A DNA stretch of 64,000 bases. Origin: an uncultured Paraprevotella sp. (GTDB lineage Bacteria > Bacteroidota > Bacteroidia > Bacteroidales > Bacteroidaceae). The notes under the pieces were generated by a model. It saw only the letters and a program-made list of their open reading frames with translations, was not told where the DNA came from and made no database searches. Position numbers and translations under genes: made by a program. Positions 24,257 to 33,180 of the stretch are shown here, in pieces; within the stretch, counting starts at the first letter, position 1, and every line of letters starts with the position of its first letter. The DNA is taken from contig CALUKY010000016.1 of the NCBI GenBank assembly GCA_944321345.1, positions 1 through 64,000 on the forward strand, read 5' to 3'.

Positions 24257-25552
24257 TTAATTTCTTTTAATTTTCAATACTTCTCCTAAAGGAATTTTTT
24301 TACCGTTCCGGAATGCTATGATAAAGGCGTCCGGAAACTTGTCCTTAATTTCCTTTTTATTCTTTACGGCTTCTTTGTAGTCTGATGTGCTGCCGTAGGT
24401 ATATTTATAAATATTGTTTTCTTTAAATCTCTCTACTCCGTTCAGTCCCTTAAAATGCGAACTGTTTATGTGTAGTTGTCGGGAACTGGTCAGAATCTGT
24501 ATTTTAAATACGATAGTATCATTGGAAGGGTACGTTTTTTCTGTTCCTGAGTTTTTAGGTGCAGAGGAGGTGACTTCTGGCGTTTGGGCTTGAACACTTT
24601 CTGATACCGGAACTTGCACGTTATCCTGCTTTAAATTTTCTTTCGGTGTCTTCAGCTGTGTAGCGGTTTCGGCTGGAGCGGATGTTTTCTCAGGAGAAGC
24701 AACGGTTGCTTTTACCTCTTCCTTTCTTTTCTCATTGCTGTCCGGTGCCTTAAGGGGAATTGTCACATGATTCTGTTTGTCTTTGTATTGACGAAAGGCA
24801 TTGTACAGACTGTTTGCCAGTTGGTTGATGCCTTGGGCTGAATTCAGATAGCGTTCTTCGTCGGGGGTCGTGATGTAGCCTAATTCTACCAGTACGCTGG
24901 GCATGGTTGTGGCGCGCAATACCAGAAAACCGGCCTGATGCACTCCTCTGTCTGCTCTCTTGGCTGTATTTTTAAATTCTTTTTGGATATTGCGTGCCAA
25001 AGATACACTCTGTTCCATGTATTTGTCCTGCATCAGTTCAAAGATAATATAGCTTTCAGCCGAGCGCGGATCGAATCCTTCGTAACGAGTCTGGTAGTCA
25101 TCCTCTACAAGAATTACCGAGTTTTCTCGTTTGGCCACATCCAGATTCTCCTGGGCACGGGCCATACCCATGGTATAGGTTTCCGTTCCTCTTGCTATTT
25201 TCTTACCGGGCATGGCATTGGTGTGTATGGAAATAAACAGATCGGCTTTTGCCTTGTTGGCTATTTGGGCACGTTTGTCCAATGGAATGAAAACATCATT
25301 CTTTCGGGTGTAGAGCACACGGGTATCCGGGCAATTGTTTTCAATGAGTTTGCCCAACGCCAGAGCTACAGATAGGTTGATGTTTTTTTCTCTGGAAATA
25401 CGGCCAATGGCACCCGGATCTTTTCCGCCGTGTCCGGCATCCAATACCACGGTAAAGCTTTTCGTTATCGGAGCATTTTCTGCGTATGCTTGCATAGACA
25501 CGGAAATAAGTGCTATGAAAATGATTATCAGTGAAAAGATATGTTTGCTCAT
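24257..25552 (-). CDS. N-acetylmuramoyl-L-alanine amidase with C-terminal SPOR-like domain
   Basis: 431 residues from the ATG at 25552, which begins a clear signal peptide (MSKHIFSLIIIFIALISVSMQAYA). Codons upstream in frame lack protein character. The Amidase_3 zinc domain (about 33-250) has VVLDAGHGGKDPG with zinc ligand H41, E55, a later SIHTNA and the VELGYITTP catalytic Glu. A low-complexity Pro/Lys/Glu/Thr linker (about 265-345) leads to a ~80-residue C-terminal domain, FKIQILTSS...YKYTYGSTSDYKEA, that resembles SPOR, which binds denuded septal glycan. The likely role is daughter-cell separation (AmiC-like). A TATTTTTG -7-like box is at 25569-25576. Confidence 0.88.
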   Translation of the reverse strand: MSKHIFSLIIIFIALISVSMQAYAENAPITKSFTVVLDAGHGGKDPGAIGRISREKNINLSVALALGKLIENNCPDTRVLYTRKNDVFIPLDKRAQIANKAKADLFISIHTNAMPGKKIARGTETYTMGMARAQENLDVAKRENSVILVEDDYQTRYEGFDPRSAESYIIFELMQDKYMEQSVSLARNIQKEFKNTAKRADRGVHQAGFLVLRATTMPSVLVELGYITTPDEERYLNSAQGINQLANSLYNAFRQYKDKQNHVTIPLKAPDSNEKRKEEVKATVASPEKTSAPAETATQLKTPKENLKQDNVQVPVSESVQAQTPEVTSSAPKNSGTEKTYPSNDTIVFKIQILTSSRQLHINSSHFKGLNGVERFKENNIYKYTYGSTSDYKEAVKNKKEIKDKFPDAFIIAFRNGKKIPLGEVLKIKRN

Positions 25553-25634
25553 TTTGCTTCTTTTCGTGCAAAAATAATAAGTTTTTTTGATATTTGGATT
25601 TTTTTGTCGCTCAAATATCCTCGGGTGTCCAATA

Positions 25635-26126
25635 TTATAGATAAATAACAGAATGTTGAAAGAACCCCGCTTCGTTGCTTTCGTGAGCAAGGAGATGCTT
25701 TTTTCTTTCATTGCCACCCCGATAGTTGCCAGGCGTGCCGTTTTTGTTTACAATGCGATGACAGGGAATAATCAGATTGATAGGATTCTTGCTACAGGCT
25801 GTTCCTACAGCTCGGCATGCTTTTGGGTGGCCGCTTTTTCGGGCAAGTTCCTGATAGCTTATGGTGTTTCCGTAGGGAATCTTTGCCAGAGTTTGCCATA
25901 TGTCTTTCTGGAAGTCAGTTCCTTTTAGTTGATATGGAATAGAAAATCGGGTAAGTTCTTTTCGGAAATAGGCTTTTATTTCTTTTTCGACCAGGTTTAG
26001 CAGATTTGTTTCTTTATAAAATCCGTTTACAGAGATTTTATCCCAAAGAAGTTCTGTAAGCAGATTGTTTTCTTCACAAGCGGTCAGACTTCCCAACGGT
26101 GTTTCGATATATCGATAATATTTCAT
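25635..26126 (-). CDS. ogt: Methylated-DNA-protein cysteine methyltransferase
   Basis: 163-residue Ogt/AGT. The active-site IPCHRIV has the alkyl-acceptor Cys at 122, the Arg-finger segment ACRAVGTA lies before it, and TISYQELARKSGHPKA forms the helix-turn-helix. It removes methyl groups from O6-methylguanine in DNA in a suicide reaction. Length is that of the stand-alone enzyme, without an Ada domain. The C-terminal ~15 residues (ESNEAGFFQHSVIYL) go beyond the usual end. Transcribed toward the amidase gene with an 82-bp gap. Confidence 0.92.
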   Translation of the reverse strand: MKYYRYIETPLGSLTACEENNLLTELLWDKISVNGFYKETNLLNLVEKEIKAYFRKELTRFSIPYQLKGTDFQKDIWQTLAKIPYGNTISYQELARKSGHPKACRAVGTACSKNPINLIIPCHRIVNKNGTPGNYRGGNERKKHLLAHESNEAGFFQHSVIYL

Positions 26127-26156
26127 GATGATTTTCGGCTTTTCAGAATAAACGGG

Positions 26157-26189
26157 AAATAGCCTGTTCCGTTTTGAAACAGGCTATTT
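26157..26189 (-). terminator. asnA terminator-like hairpin
   Basis: 12-bp perfect arms (26157-26168 with 26178-26189) 25 bp after the asnA stop. The T-run is weak. Confidence 0.6.
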
Positions 26190-26213
26190 GGTGTATAAGG
26201 GGGTGTGTTATTC

Positions 26214-27251
26214 TTAAATCAGAGTCATACCGGCCTCCTGACATTCTTTTCTCATAGCTTCCGGCCAGATACTTGATTGGGTCTCACCCACATGTGCCTT
26301 GTGTAGCAATACCATGCACAGGCGGCTTTGTCCGATTCCACCGCCTACAGACAGTGGCAGAGAACCTTCGAGCAGACGTTTGTGGAAGTAGAGCTCCTTG
26401 CGGTCTTCCTTGCCACCTTCCTTCAACTGCTTCTCCAAAGCGGCCTTGTCTACACGAATACCCATAGATGACAGCTCTACAGCACGGTTCAGTACCGGAT
26501 ACCAGATCATCAGGTCTCCGTTCAGACCAGGCAGTCCGTTTTCGGCCATGGTAGAATAGTCGTCATAGTCCGGTGCACGCAGATCGTGTTCCTTGCCGTC
26601 GCCCAGTTTGCAGCCGATACCTATAATGAACACGGCACCGTACTCCTTACAGATGGCATTTTCACGCTCTTTTGGAGTCAGGTCCGGATATTTCTGACGC
26701 AACTCTTCTGCATGAATAAAGTGGATCTCTTCCGGAAGGTATGGCTTCAGTTGCGGATAAGTTTCGCAGATGAAGAATTCGGTGCGTAAAATGGCAGAAT
26801 AAATGCGATAGACAATTTTTTTCAGATATTTCAGCGAGCGCTGTTCCGGAGTTACCACACGCTCCCAGTCCCATTGGTCTACATAAAGAGAATGCAGATT
26901 ACCCATCTCTTCATCGGCGCGTACAGCGTTCATATCAGTAATGATACCGTAACCCGGTTTTACATTGTATTCAGCCAAAGTGACGCGTTTCCATTTGGCC
27001 AGAGAGTGTACTACCTCAGCCTTAGCATCCTGCATATCCTTAATGGGAAAAGTTACCGGACGTTCCACACCGTTGAGGTCGTCGTTCATCCCCAATCCCT
27101 TAAGTACAAATAGGGGAGCGGTTACTCGTCGCAGGCGCAATTCTGTGGAGATACTGCTGAGGAAAAAGTCCTTTATTTTTTTGATGGCCAGTTCTGTTTG
27201 TTGCAAATCCAGAACCGCTTTATAATTTTCAGGTTTTATTAAATAGCTCAT
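26214..27251 (-). CDS. asnA: Aspartate-ammonia ligase
   Basis: 345-residue AsnA, the ammonia-dependent asparagine synthetase related to class II aminoacyl-tRNA synthetases. It has the conserved N-terminus (MSYLIKPENYKAVLDLQQTE), the core VERPVTFPIKD and GIITDMNAVRADE, LYVDQWDWE, and the C-terminal class II motif 3-like segment LPLSVGGGIGQSRLCM. It converts aspartate, ammonia and ATP to asparagine in the cytoplasm. It has its own promoter and terminator. Confidence 0.95.
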   Translation of the reverse strand: MSYLIKPENYKAVLDLQQTELAIKKIKDFFLSSISTELRLRRVTAPLFVLKGLGMNDDLNGVERPVTFPIKDMQDAKAEVVHSLAKWKRVTLAEYNVKPGYGIITDMNAVRADEEMGNLHSLYVDQWDWERVVTPEQRSLKYLKKIVYRIYSAILRTEFFICETYPQLKPYLPEEIHFIHAEELRQKYPDLTPKERENAICKEYGAVFIIGIGCKLGDGKEHDLRAPDYDDYSTMAENGLPGLNGDLMIWYPVLNRAVELSSMGIRVDKAALEKQLKEGGKEDRKELYFHKRLLEGSLPLSVGGGIGQSRLCMVLLHKAHVGETQSSIWPEAMRKECQEAGMTLI

Positions 27252-27291
27252 TTTGCTTTGTTTTTTATATTATTGCTTTCTATTTGCGATG

Positions 27292-27321
27292 CAAAGATAA
27301 ATGTTTTTATTAAAATGACAA
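27292..27321 (-). promoter_or_regulatory. asnA promoter
   Basis: Minus strand: TTG (27319-27321), 19 nt, TATCTTTG (27292-27299). Predicted start near 27285, leader about 34 nt. Confidence 0.6.
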
Positions 27322-27383
27322 TAATAAAAGAAGAATAAATATCTATATGATTATCGTACTTTAGCCAAATTTGCAAAAGACTA

Positions 27384-27414
27384 TTGCAGCATAAAATATT
27401 TTTGCTTATTTTTG
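27384..27414 (+). promoter_or_regulatory. tRNA-Arg promoter
   Basis: TTG (27384-27386), 20 nt, TATTTTTG (27407-27414), 11 bp before the mature tRNA 5' end. Confidence 0.6.
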
Positions 27415-27425
27415 CAAAGAAATAA

Positions 27426-27502
27426 GGCTCCGTAGCTTAGCTGTATAGAGCGTCAGATTCCGGTTCTGAAGGTCGAGGGTTAGAATCCCTCCGGAGTCAC
27501 CA
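27426..27502 (+). tRNA. tRNA-Arg (anticodon CCG)
   Basis: Complete cloverleaf. Acceptor GGCTCCG pairs with CGGAGTC (one G-U), the anticodon stem is TCAGA/TCTGA around the loop TTCCGGT (anticodon CCG, reading CGG), the T arm contains GGTTAGAATCC, the discriminator base is A and CCA is encoded at 27500-27502. It stands alone with its own promoter, followed at once by a terminator-like hairpin. Confidence 0.93.
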
Positions 27503-27504
27503 GG

Positions 27505-27536
27505 AAGGGAAGTGTCCGCAAGGGCGCTTCCCTTTT
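27505..27536 (+). terminator. tRNA-Arg terminator
   Basis: AAGGGAAGTGTCC (27505-27517) pairs with GGGCGCTTCCCTT (27522-27534) including two G-U pairs, followed by TT. Confidence 0.7.
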
Positions 27537-27542
27537 CGCATT

Positions 27543-27600
27543 TTACTTTCCCGTCGGTAATCTATTATTTACGGGGAAGTAATGAATTACCGGCGGGAAG
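27543..27600. other. Overlapping, mutually exclusive hairpins after tRNA-Arg
   Basis: TTCCCGTCGGTAAT (27548-27561) pairs over 14 bp with ATTACCGGCGGGAA (27586-27599), one G-U. The overlapping TTACTTTCCCGT (27543-27554) pairs over 12 bp with ACGGGGAAGTAA (27571-27582), one G-U. Only one can form at a time. The element lies between the tRNA terminator and the pepT promoter, outside any leader I can predict. The rest of 27601-27702 shows nothing. Confidence 0.45.
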
Positions 27601-27702
27601 ATAATTTTGAAAAAACATTTTGTCCGGTGAGGAACTGATTGTCCGCGGGAAGGGTTGTTCTTATGAAAATCTTGGTCGGATGCTTAAAAATTGCCATACA
27701 AA

Positions 27703-27734
27703 TTTGGGATTGGCAGGCAGATTTTCTAATTTTA
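27703..27734 (+). promoter_or_regulatory. pepT promoter
   Basis: TTTG (27703-27706), 20 nt, TAATTTTA (27727-27734; last base differs from TAnnTTTG). Predicted start near 27740. Confidence 0.5.
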
Positions 27735-27778
27735 CGCATCAAAAACAATAGAGTATATAAAATAATAAGGTATCTGAT

Positions 27779-29014
27779 ATGGAAATACTGGATCGTTTTT
27801 TGAAATACGTTCGTTTTGACACACAGTCGGACGAACAGTCAGGAGTTTGTCCCAGCACCGCCAAACAGATGGTGTTTGCCGAATATCTCAAGAAAGAACT
27901 TGAGGAAATCGGTCTGGAAGAGATTACATTGGATGAGCATGGCTATTTGTTTGCCACTTTGCCGGCCAATACGAACGCCGAAGTGCCGGTTGTGGGTTTC
28001 ATCGCTCATATGGACACCTCACCCGATTATTCGGGTAAGGATGTGAATCCGCGCATCGTGTCGTCTTATGACGGGGGAGACATTGTACTGTCGGAAGAAC
28101 TGGGTATTGTTACCTCACCCAAGAAATTCCCTGAACTGCTCAATCATGTAGGCGAGGATCTGGTGGTTACTGATGGTACTACACTGTTGGGAGCTGATGA
28201 CAAGGCCGGTATTGCCGAAATCGTATCGGCTATGGTTTATCTGAAACAGCATCCCGAAATCAAGCACGGAAAGATTCGTGTGGGATTCAATCCCGACGAG
28301 GAGATTGGAATGGGGGCACATCTGTTTGATGTGGAGAAGTTCGGGTGCGACTGGGCTTATACCATGGACGGTGGTGAAGTGGGTGAGCTGGAGTTTGAGA
28401 ATTTCAACGCAGCTTCGGCTCATGTTGCCGTGAAGGGACTGAACGTGCATCCGGGATATGCCAAGAACAAGATGATCAACTCCAATTACATTGCCGCCGA
28501 GTTTGTGCGTAGTATGCCACTGTTGGAAACTCCGGAGCAGACCGATGGTTATGAAGGCTTCTTCCATCTGATGTCGATGCAGGGAACTGTGGAGAAAACG
28601 GAACTGACTTATATTATCCGTGATCACGACCGCAAACGTTTCGAAGAACGCAAACGGTATATTCAGAAACTCGTGGAGCAGTTTAATAAGAAGTATGGCG
28701 AGGGTACGGTAAGTGCCGAGGTTTCCGATCAATATTATAACATGCGTGAGGTGGTTGAGCCGAGCATGCACATTATTGATGTAGCGCAACAGGCTATGCA
28801 AGATTGTGGCATCCCTTGTGAGGTAAAAGCCATCCGTGGCGGTACCGACGGAGCGCAGCTGTCGTTCAAGGGACTTCCTTGTCCGAATATCTTTGCCGGT
28901 GGACTGAATTTCCACGGTCGACACGAGTTTGTTCCGGTGGCCAGTCTGACCAAGGCCATGAACACCATTGTGCGCATTTGCGAACTGGTGCCTGCTTTAG
29001 ATATCAAGAAATAA
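27779..29014 (+). CDS. pepT: Peptidase T (tripeptidase)
   Basis: 411-residue M20 metallopeptidase. Zinc and catalytic residues are visible in [10 protein letters not shown] (zinc His and the following Asp), LLGADDKAG (bridging Asp), [10 protein letters not shown] (catalytic Glu pair) and [18 protein letters not shown]. The C-terminal zinc His lies in [12 protein letters not shown]. It cleaves the N-terminal residue from tripeptides in the cytoplasm, completing peptide use. The start ([19 protein letters not shown]) is the family start. A hairpin terminator follows 20 bp after the stop. Confidence 0.95.
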   Translation: MEILDRFLKYVRFDTQSDEQSGVCPSTAKQMVFAEYLKKELEEIGLEEITLDEHGYLFATLPANTNAEVPVVGFIAHMDTSPDYSGKDVNPRIVSSYDGGDIVLSEELGIVTSPKKFPELLNHVGEDLVVTDGTTLLGADDKAGIAEIVSAMVYLKQHPEIKHGKIRVGFNPDEEIGMGAHLFDVEKFGCDWAYTMDGGEVGELEFENFNAASAHVAVKGLNVHPGYAKNKMINSNYIAAEFVRSMPLLETPEQTDGYEGFFHLMSMQGTVEKTELTYIIRDHDRKRFEERKRYIQKLVEQFNKKYGEGTVSAEVSDQYYNMREVVEPSMHIIDVAQQAMQDCGIPCEVKAIRGGTDGAQLSFKGLPCPNIFAGGLNFHGRHEFVPVASLTKAMNTIVRICELVPALDIKK

Positions 29015-29034
29015 TCAACACAAACTATAAAACG

Positions 29035-29066
29035 AATCGGGAAAGCATGTTCTTTCCCGATTTTTA
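29035..29066 (+). terminator. pepT terminator abutting the antiporter start codon
   Basis: 11-bp perfect stem AATCGGGAAAG (29035-29045) with CTTTCCCGATT (29052-29062), then TTTATT. The next gene's ATG is at 29072, so the T-tract doubles as the ribosome-binding region of the antiporter gene. Confidence 0.75.
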
Positions 29067-29071
29067 TTCTT

Positions 29072-31315
29072 ATGAACCATCTTCCCGATTTGATAAAAGA
29101 CTTGGCTTTGATTCTTGCTGTTGCTGGAATTGTAGCTCTGATATTCAAACGCCTGAAACAACCGTTGGTGTTAGGGTATATTGTGGCCGGATTTTTAGCT
29201 GGCCCTCATTTGGTGTGGATTCCCACGATACATGATATCAGTGATGTGCGTGTGTGGGCTGATATCGGTGTCATCGTATTGCTTTTTTCCTTAGGATTGG
29301 AGTTCAGTTTCAAAAAAATCGTGCGAATGGGAGGCGCACCGGTTATTGCCGTGAGTGTCATTATCTTTTCGATGATGCTTCTAGGTTCTTCGGTAGCTTC
29401 GTTGTTCGGATGGGGACGGATGGACTGTATCTATCTGGGTGGTATGCTGGCCATGTCGTCAACAACCATTATCTATAAGGCTTTTCAGGATTTGAACCTG
29501 TTGCCGCAGAGGTTTACTGGTATGGTGCTCAGTGTGCTGATCCTGGAAGATGTACTGGCTATCGTGCTCATGGTGGTGCTTTCTACCTTGGCGTTGAAGA
29601 ACAGTATAGTGGGAGAGGATATGTTGGGCAGTATGTTCAAGCTGGTGTTTTTCCTGATCGTGTGGTTTGTTATCGGCCTGTATCTCATTCCTACTTTCCT
29701 GCGCAAGAACTGCAAGTGGATTAACGACGAGATACTGCTGATCGTGTCGTTGGCGTTCTGCTTCGGTATGGCCGTGCTTGCCGTAAAGAGCGGTTACAGC
29801 GCCGCTTTTGGAGCCTTTGTGGTGGGCTCCATTCTGGCCGAGACGGTTGAGGCGGAGCATATCGGAAAACTGGTTTCGCCCATAAAGGATTTGTTCGGAG
29901 CCATTTTCTTCGTATCAGTCGGTATGTTGGTTGAGCCTCAGGTACTGGTGGATTATGCCTGGCCTATTGCGGCTATAGTCTGTACGATTATTTTAGGGCA
30001 GACCATATTCGGTACCATCGGTTATCTGGCTTCCGGTCAACCTTTCCGTGATGCTCTGCGTTGCGGTTTGAGTATGACACAGATCGGAGAGTTTGCCTTT
30101 ATCATTGCGTCTTTAGGACTCTCGTTAGGAGTAATCAGTAAATTTCTGTATCCGGTTGTGGTGGCTGTTTCAGTCATTACCACCTTTACGACACCCTATA
30201 TGATTCGTCTGGCCGATCCGCTTTATCGCGTAGTCATCAAGTTTATTCCCCTTTCCTGGCAGGAGTTCTTCACGCAGAATGTATCTTCCAGTGTGTCGCG
30301 TGTGAATCATGATAGCAACTGGAGGCGTTTGCTGACAGCTATTCTAAAGCTGGTATTGGTTTATGCTGTGTTGAGTACGGCGGTTATCGCCTTTTCTTTC
30401 AGTATCTTGTTACCGCTGTTCCGGGCGCATTTGGGACATTGGTGGGGCAATGCCTTGTGCGGTGTGCTTACTCTGTTGTGTGTGTCGCCGTTTTTGCGTG
30501 CGATTATGGCCAAGAAGAACCATTCCGTGGAATTTACTACATTGTGGAATGAAAGCAAGTATAACCGGGTGCCGCTGGCCTTTCTGATTCTGCTTCGTGT
30601 ACTGCTAGCCGTATCGTTTGTGTTTTACATAGCGCGTTATCTGATACCTTTTGCTGATATCTGGCTTTTGGGAGCGGCTTTTGTGGTTGTGGTCGTCATG
30701 ATTTTCTCGCGTCGTCTTAAGTTGCAGTCTATCAAGATGGAGCAATCCTTTAAGCATAATTTACGCAGTCGTGAAGAGTTCCAGCGCCAGCATTCTGACA
30801 AGATGCCCCGCTATGCCCGTCATCTCTTGTCGCAGAATCTGCACCTTTCTGTGTGTCAGTTGCCCGAGCATTCCTTGTGGGGTGGAAAAAAACTCTCGGA
30901 ATTGAATCTGGCCCATAAGTACGGCATTCATGTAGCTGCCATTATTCGAGGAGAGCGCCGTATCAATGTGCCCAACGGAGATGATGTGCTCTTTCCGGGA
31001 GACCGGTTACAGGTGATCGGTTCCGACGCGCAGCTGATGCGTTTCAATAAAATTCTTGCGGAACAGGTCTATGTATTGCCGGAGTATGACAGTGTTTGTG
31101 ATATGGTGATGCGAAAGCTTTATATCGATGCCGGTTCGCCGTTTTTGGGTAAGAGTATAAAAAACAGTGATATCAGAGACCGATATCACTGTATGGTAGT
31201 AGGATGGGAAACTTCCGATGGAGTATTGGAGCGCCCGGATCCCGACCGCACCTTCGAAGAAGGAGATCTGTTGTGGATTGTCGGGGAGCAGGAATCGCTC
31301 AAGCAACTGCTCTGA
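29072..31315 (+). CDS. CPA2-family monovalent cation:proton antiporter with two RCK_C domains
   Basis: 747 residues. About 12 transmembrane helices (residues 5-385) form a KefB/KefC-like Na+/H+ exchanger domain with GLEFSFKKIVRMGG and SVGMLVEP. A second hydrophobic patch is at about 415-550. Two tandem TrkA-C/RCK_C-like domains follow: about 590-670 (LPEHSLWGGKKLSELNL...GDRLQVIGS) and 680-747 (GSPFLGKSIKNSDI...GDLLWIVGEQES). No RCK_N nucleotide-binding domain is evident. It probably exchanges K+ or Na+ for H+ across the inner membrane. No promoter is visible between the pepT terminator and this gene, so read-through or an undetected start inside pepT must supply it. Confidence 0.88.
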   Translation: MNHLPDLIKDLALILAVAGIVALIFKRLKQPLVLGYIVAGFLAGPHLVWIPTIHDISDVRVWADIGVIVLLFSLGLEFSFKKIVRMGGAPVIAVSVIIFSMMLLGSSVASLFGWGRMDCIYLGGMLAMSSTTIIYKAFQDLNLLPQRFTGMVLSVLILEDVLAIVLMVVLSTLALKNSIVGEDMLGSMFKLVFFLIVWFVIGLYLIPTFLRKNCKWINDEILLIVSLAFCFGMAVLAVKSGYSAAFGAFVVGSILAETVEAEHIGKLVSPIKDLFGAIFFVSVGMLVEPQVLVDYAWPIAAIVCTIILGQTIFGTIGYLASGQPFRDALRCGLSMTQIGEFAFIIASLGLSLGVISKFLYPVVVAVSVITTFTTPYMIRLADPLYRVVIKFIPLSWQEFFTQNVSSSVSRVNHDSNWRRLLTAILKLVLVYAVLSTAVIAFSFSILLPLFRAHLGHWWGNALCGVLTLLCVSPFLRAIMAKKNHSVEFTTLWNESKYNRVPLAFLILLRVLLAVSFVFYIARYLIPFADIWLLGAAFVVVVVMIFSRRLKLQSIKMEQSFKHNLRSREEFQRQHSDKMPRYARHLLSQNLHLSVCQLPEHSLWGGKKLSELNLAHKYGIHVAAIIRGERRINVPNGDDVLFPGDRLQVIGSDAQLMRFNKILAEQVYVLPEYDSVCDMVMRKLYIDAGSPFLGKSIKNSDIRDRYHCMVVGWETSDGVLERPDPDRTFEEGDLLWIVGEQESLKQLL

Positions 31316-31338
31316 CGGATGATTTCCTGATATGAAGG

Positions 31339-31776
31339 TCAGGCGCCTTCTTCGTCGTCCTGATCTTCATCATCATCCCATAGATCTTCAAAATCACCAA
31401 AAAATTCGGGAGTGGTAAATTCCTCCAGGCTTCGGCGGTCTTTCTTAGTGGGGCGCCCGGTCCCGCGGGCACGGTCCACAAATCCGCTTATTTTGCTCAT
31501 TTCCAGTATCTCGTACTGCTCCGGAGGTGTTACATTCTCCAATATCTCGGGCACCAATTTGGCACCGACTCTTTTTTCAATGGCCTGCTTGACCCGGAAA
31601 GAGAATGTGACGGGACTTTTGCGTACCTCGATCACATCGCCTTCCTTGATCATGCGCGAAGGTTTTATCTGGCTTCCCTTAATAGATACCTGTCCCTTCT
31701 TGCAGGCAGCGGCGGCCATGGAGCGGGTTTTGAATATTCGTGCGGCCCACAGCCATTTGTCTATTCTCGCTTCCAT
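31339..31776 (-). CDS. S4-domain RNA-binding protein (Hsp15-like)
   Basis: 145 residues with an N-terminal S4 domain (1-60: RIDKWLWAARIFKTRSMAAAACKKGQV...GDVIEV), the signature of heat-shock protein 15 (HslR), which recycles stalled 50S subunits carrying nascent chains. The basic middle part continues to about 115 and the tail (about 125-145) is strongly acidic (DLWDDDEDQDDEEGA). It sits 8 bp after pth and two genes from the L25 gene on the same strand, a translation-quality cluster. Confidence 0.85.
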   Translation of the reverse strand: MEARIDKWLWAARIFKTRSMAAAACKKGQVSIKGSQIKPSRMIKEGDVIEVRKSPVTFSFRVKQAIEKRVGAKLVPEILENVTPPEQYEILEMSKISGFVDRARGTGRPTKKDRRSLEEFTTPEFFGDFEDLWDDDEDQDDEEGA

Positions 31777-31784
31777 GCCGGCAA

Positions 31785-32348
31785 CTATTTTTTGTTGAAT
31801 TGGTTCATGGTGATATTGATTCCGGCCAGGCAGAAACTCTTGATCATTTCTCCGGCCAGTTCAATACGTTCTTTCAGTTTTTCCTGTTCTTCAGGACTGA
31901 ATTTTCCCAAAACGAAGTCAACCTGACCTCCTTTTGGAAAATCATTTCCTATGCCGAAGCGCAAGCGCGGATAAGCCTGGGTGCCCAAGGTTGCGGCGAT
32001 GTGTTTCAGTCCGTTATGGCCGGCGTCGCTTCCCGACGGTTTCATGCGCAGGGCTCCTAATGGCAGAGCCAGATCATCGACGATGACCAGCGTTCTTTCT
32101 ACCGGAATATTTTCCTTGTTCATCCAGTAACGTACGGCATTTCCGCTCAGGTTCATATAAGTTGAAGGCTTGAGCAGGATGAGCTGCTGTCCTTTGACCG
32201 ACATGGAGCCTACGAAGCCATAACGCTTATCCTCAAAAATAACATTGGACGCCTTAGCTAAGGCGTCCAATACACTGAATCCTATGTTGTGGCGCGTTCC
32301 ATCGTACTCACTTCCGATGTTGCCGAGCCCTACAATCAAGTATTTCAT
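31785..32348 (-). CDS. pth: Peptidyl-tRNA hydrolase
   Basis: 187-residue Pth. [20 protein letters not shown] holds the substrate Asn and the catalytic His. [41 protein letters not shown] and LRFGIG complete the active site. It releases tRNA from drop-off peptidyl-tRNA. Between the L25 gene and the S4-domain gene, as is common: pth follows rplY by 18 bp. Confidence 0.96.
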   Translation of the reverse strand: MKYLIVGLGNIGSEYDGTRHNIGFSVLDALAKASNVIFEDKRYGFVGSMSVKGQQLILLKPSTYMNLSGNAVRYWMNKENIPVERTLVIVDDLALPLGALRMKPSGSDAGHNGLKHIAATLGTQAYPRLRFGIGNDFPKGGQVDFVLGKFSPEEQEKLKERIELAGEMIKSFCLAGINITMNQFNKK

Positions 32349-32366
32349 TCAGAGAATGTTTCAGGG

Positions 32367-32963
32367 TTACTTCTTCTGAGCGGCAGCAGCAGCCATAGCG
32401 CTACGAGTCATCTTAACCTGGCATACTACAACCTCTGAGCTGTTCATCAACTCCATACCCTCGAAGCTCAACTCGCCAACCTTGATAGTCTTACCCAGAC
32501 CCAGGTGAGATACGTTGATAACCAGACGCTCTGGGATGTTAGTGTAGATAGCCTTAACTTTCAGCTTACGTACGTTGGCAACCAACTTACCACCGGCCTT
32601 AACACCTTCTGCCAAACCTTCCAACTTGATAGGTACTTCCATAATGATAGGCTTCTGGTCTGTGATTTCGTAGAAGTCAACATGCAATACGTTGTCTTTT
32701 ACAGGGTGGAACTGGATTTCTTTCAGGATAGCCTTGCACTCCTTACCGTCGATGTTCAGGTTTACAGAGTAGATATCCGGGCTGTAGATCAAGTTACGCA
32801 ACTCGTCGTTAGTAGCTGTGAAAGACAGTGCCAATGGCTTTCCGTCCTCAGTCTTAGCCTCACCATACAAGTTACATGGAACTGCGTTTGCCTTACGAAT
32901 CTCGCGAGCTGCCTTCTTACCCAGGTCAGTTCTTACGGTACCTTTTACGTTAATTTCTTTCAT
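32367..32963 (-). CDS. rplY: 50S ribosomal protein L25/general stress protein Ctc
   Basis: 198-residue long form of L25 (CTC type). The N-terminal 5S rRNA-binding domain (about 1-95, GTVRTDLGKKAAREIRKANAVPCNLYG) is followed by the TL5/CTC C-terminal domain (about 98-185). The tail is Ala/Lys-rich (AMAAAAAQKK). Codon use is markedly biased, as in highly expressed genes. First gene of rplY-pth-S4. Confidence 0.95.
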   Translation of the reverse strand: MKEINVKGTVRTDLGKKAAREIRKANAVPCNLYGEAKTEDGKPLALSFTATNDELRNLIYSPDIYSVNLNIDGKECKAILKEIQFHPVKDNVLHVDFYEITDQKPIIMEVPIKLEGLAEGVKAGGKLVANVRKLKVKAIYTNIPERLVINVSHLGLGKTIKVGELSFEGMELMNSSEVVVCQVKMTRSAMAAAAAQKK

Positions 32964-33053
32964 AATAAAATGTGTTACTCTAAATTAAGTGAATCATTTG
33001 CTTAATTCGCCATCACACGATGCTGCGCATCCGGTATGTGCTAAAAAGCGCGG

Positions 33054-33084
33054 TAAAATTACTAAAAAAAATCTTTTAAGCCAA
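33054..33084 (-). promoter_or_regulatory. rplY-pth promoter
   Basis: Minus strand: TTG (33082-33084), 20 nt, TAATTTTA (33054-33061). The ~85-nt leader contains small hairpins (GATGC/GCATC at about 33018-33033, and TTAAG/CTTAA nearer the start), as might be used for L25 autoregulation. Confidence 0.4.
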
Positions 33085-33180
33085 GCTTTTAGAACTTTTT
33101 TGTGGGATTTTTAAGAAAATCTTTCTTCTTTTGTCCTGGAAGCCAAGAAAATCCTTATACAAAAATGTTAAAGGTTTTGT

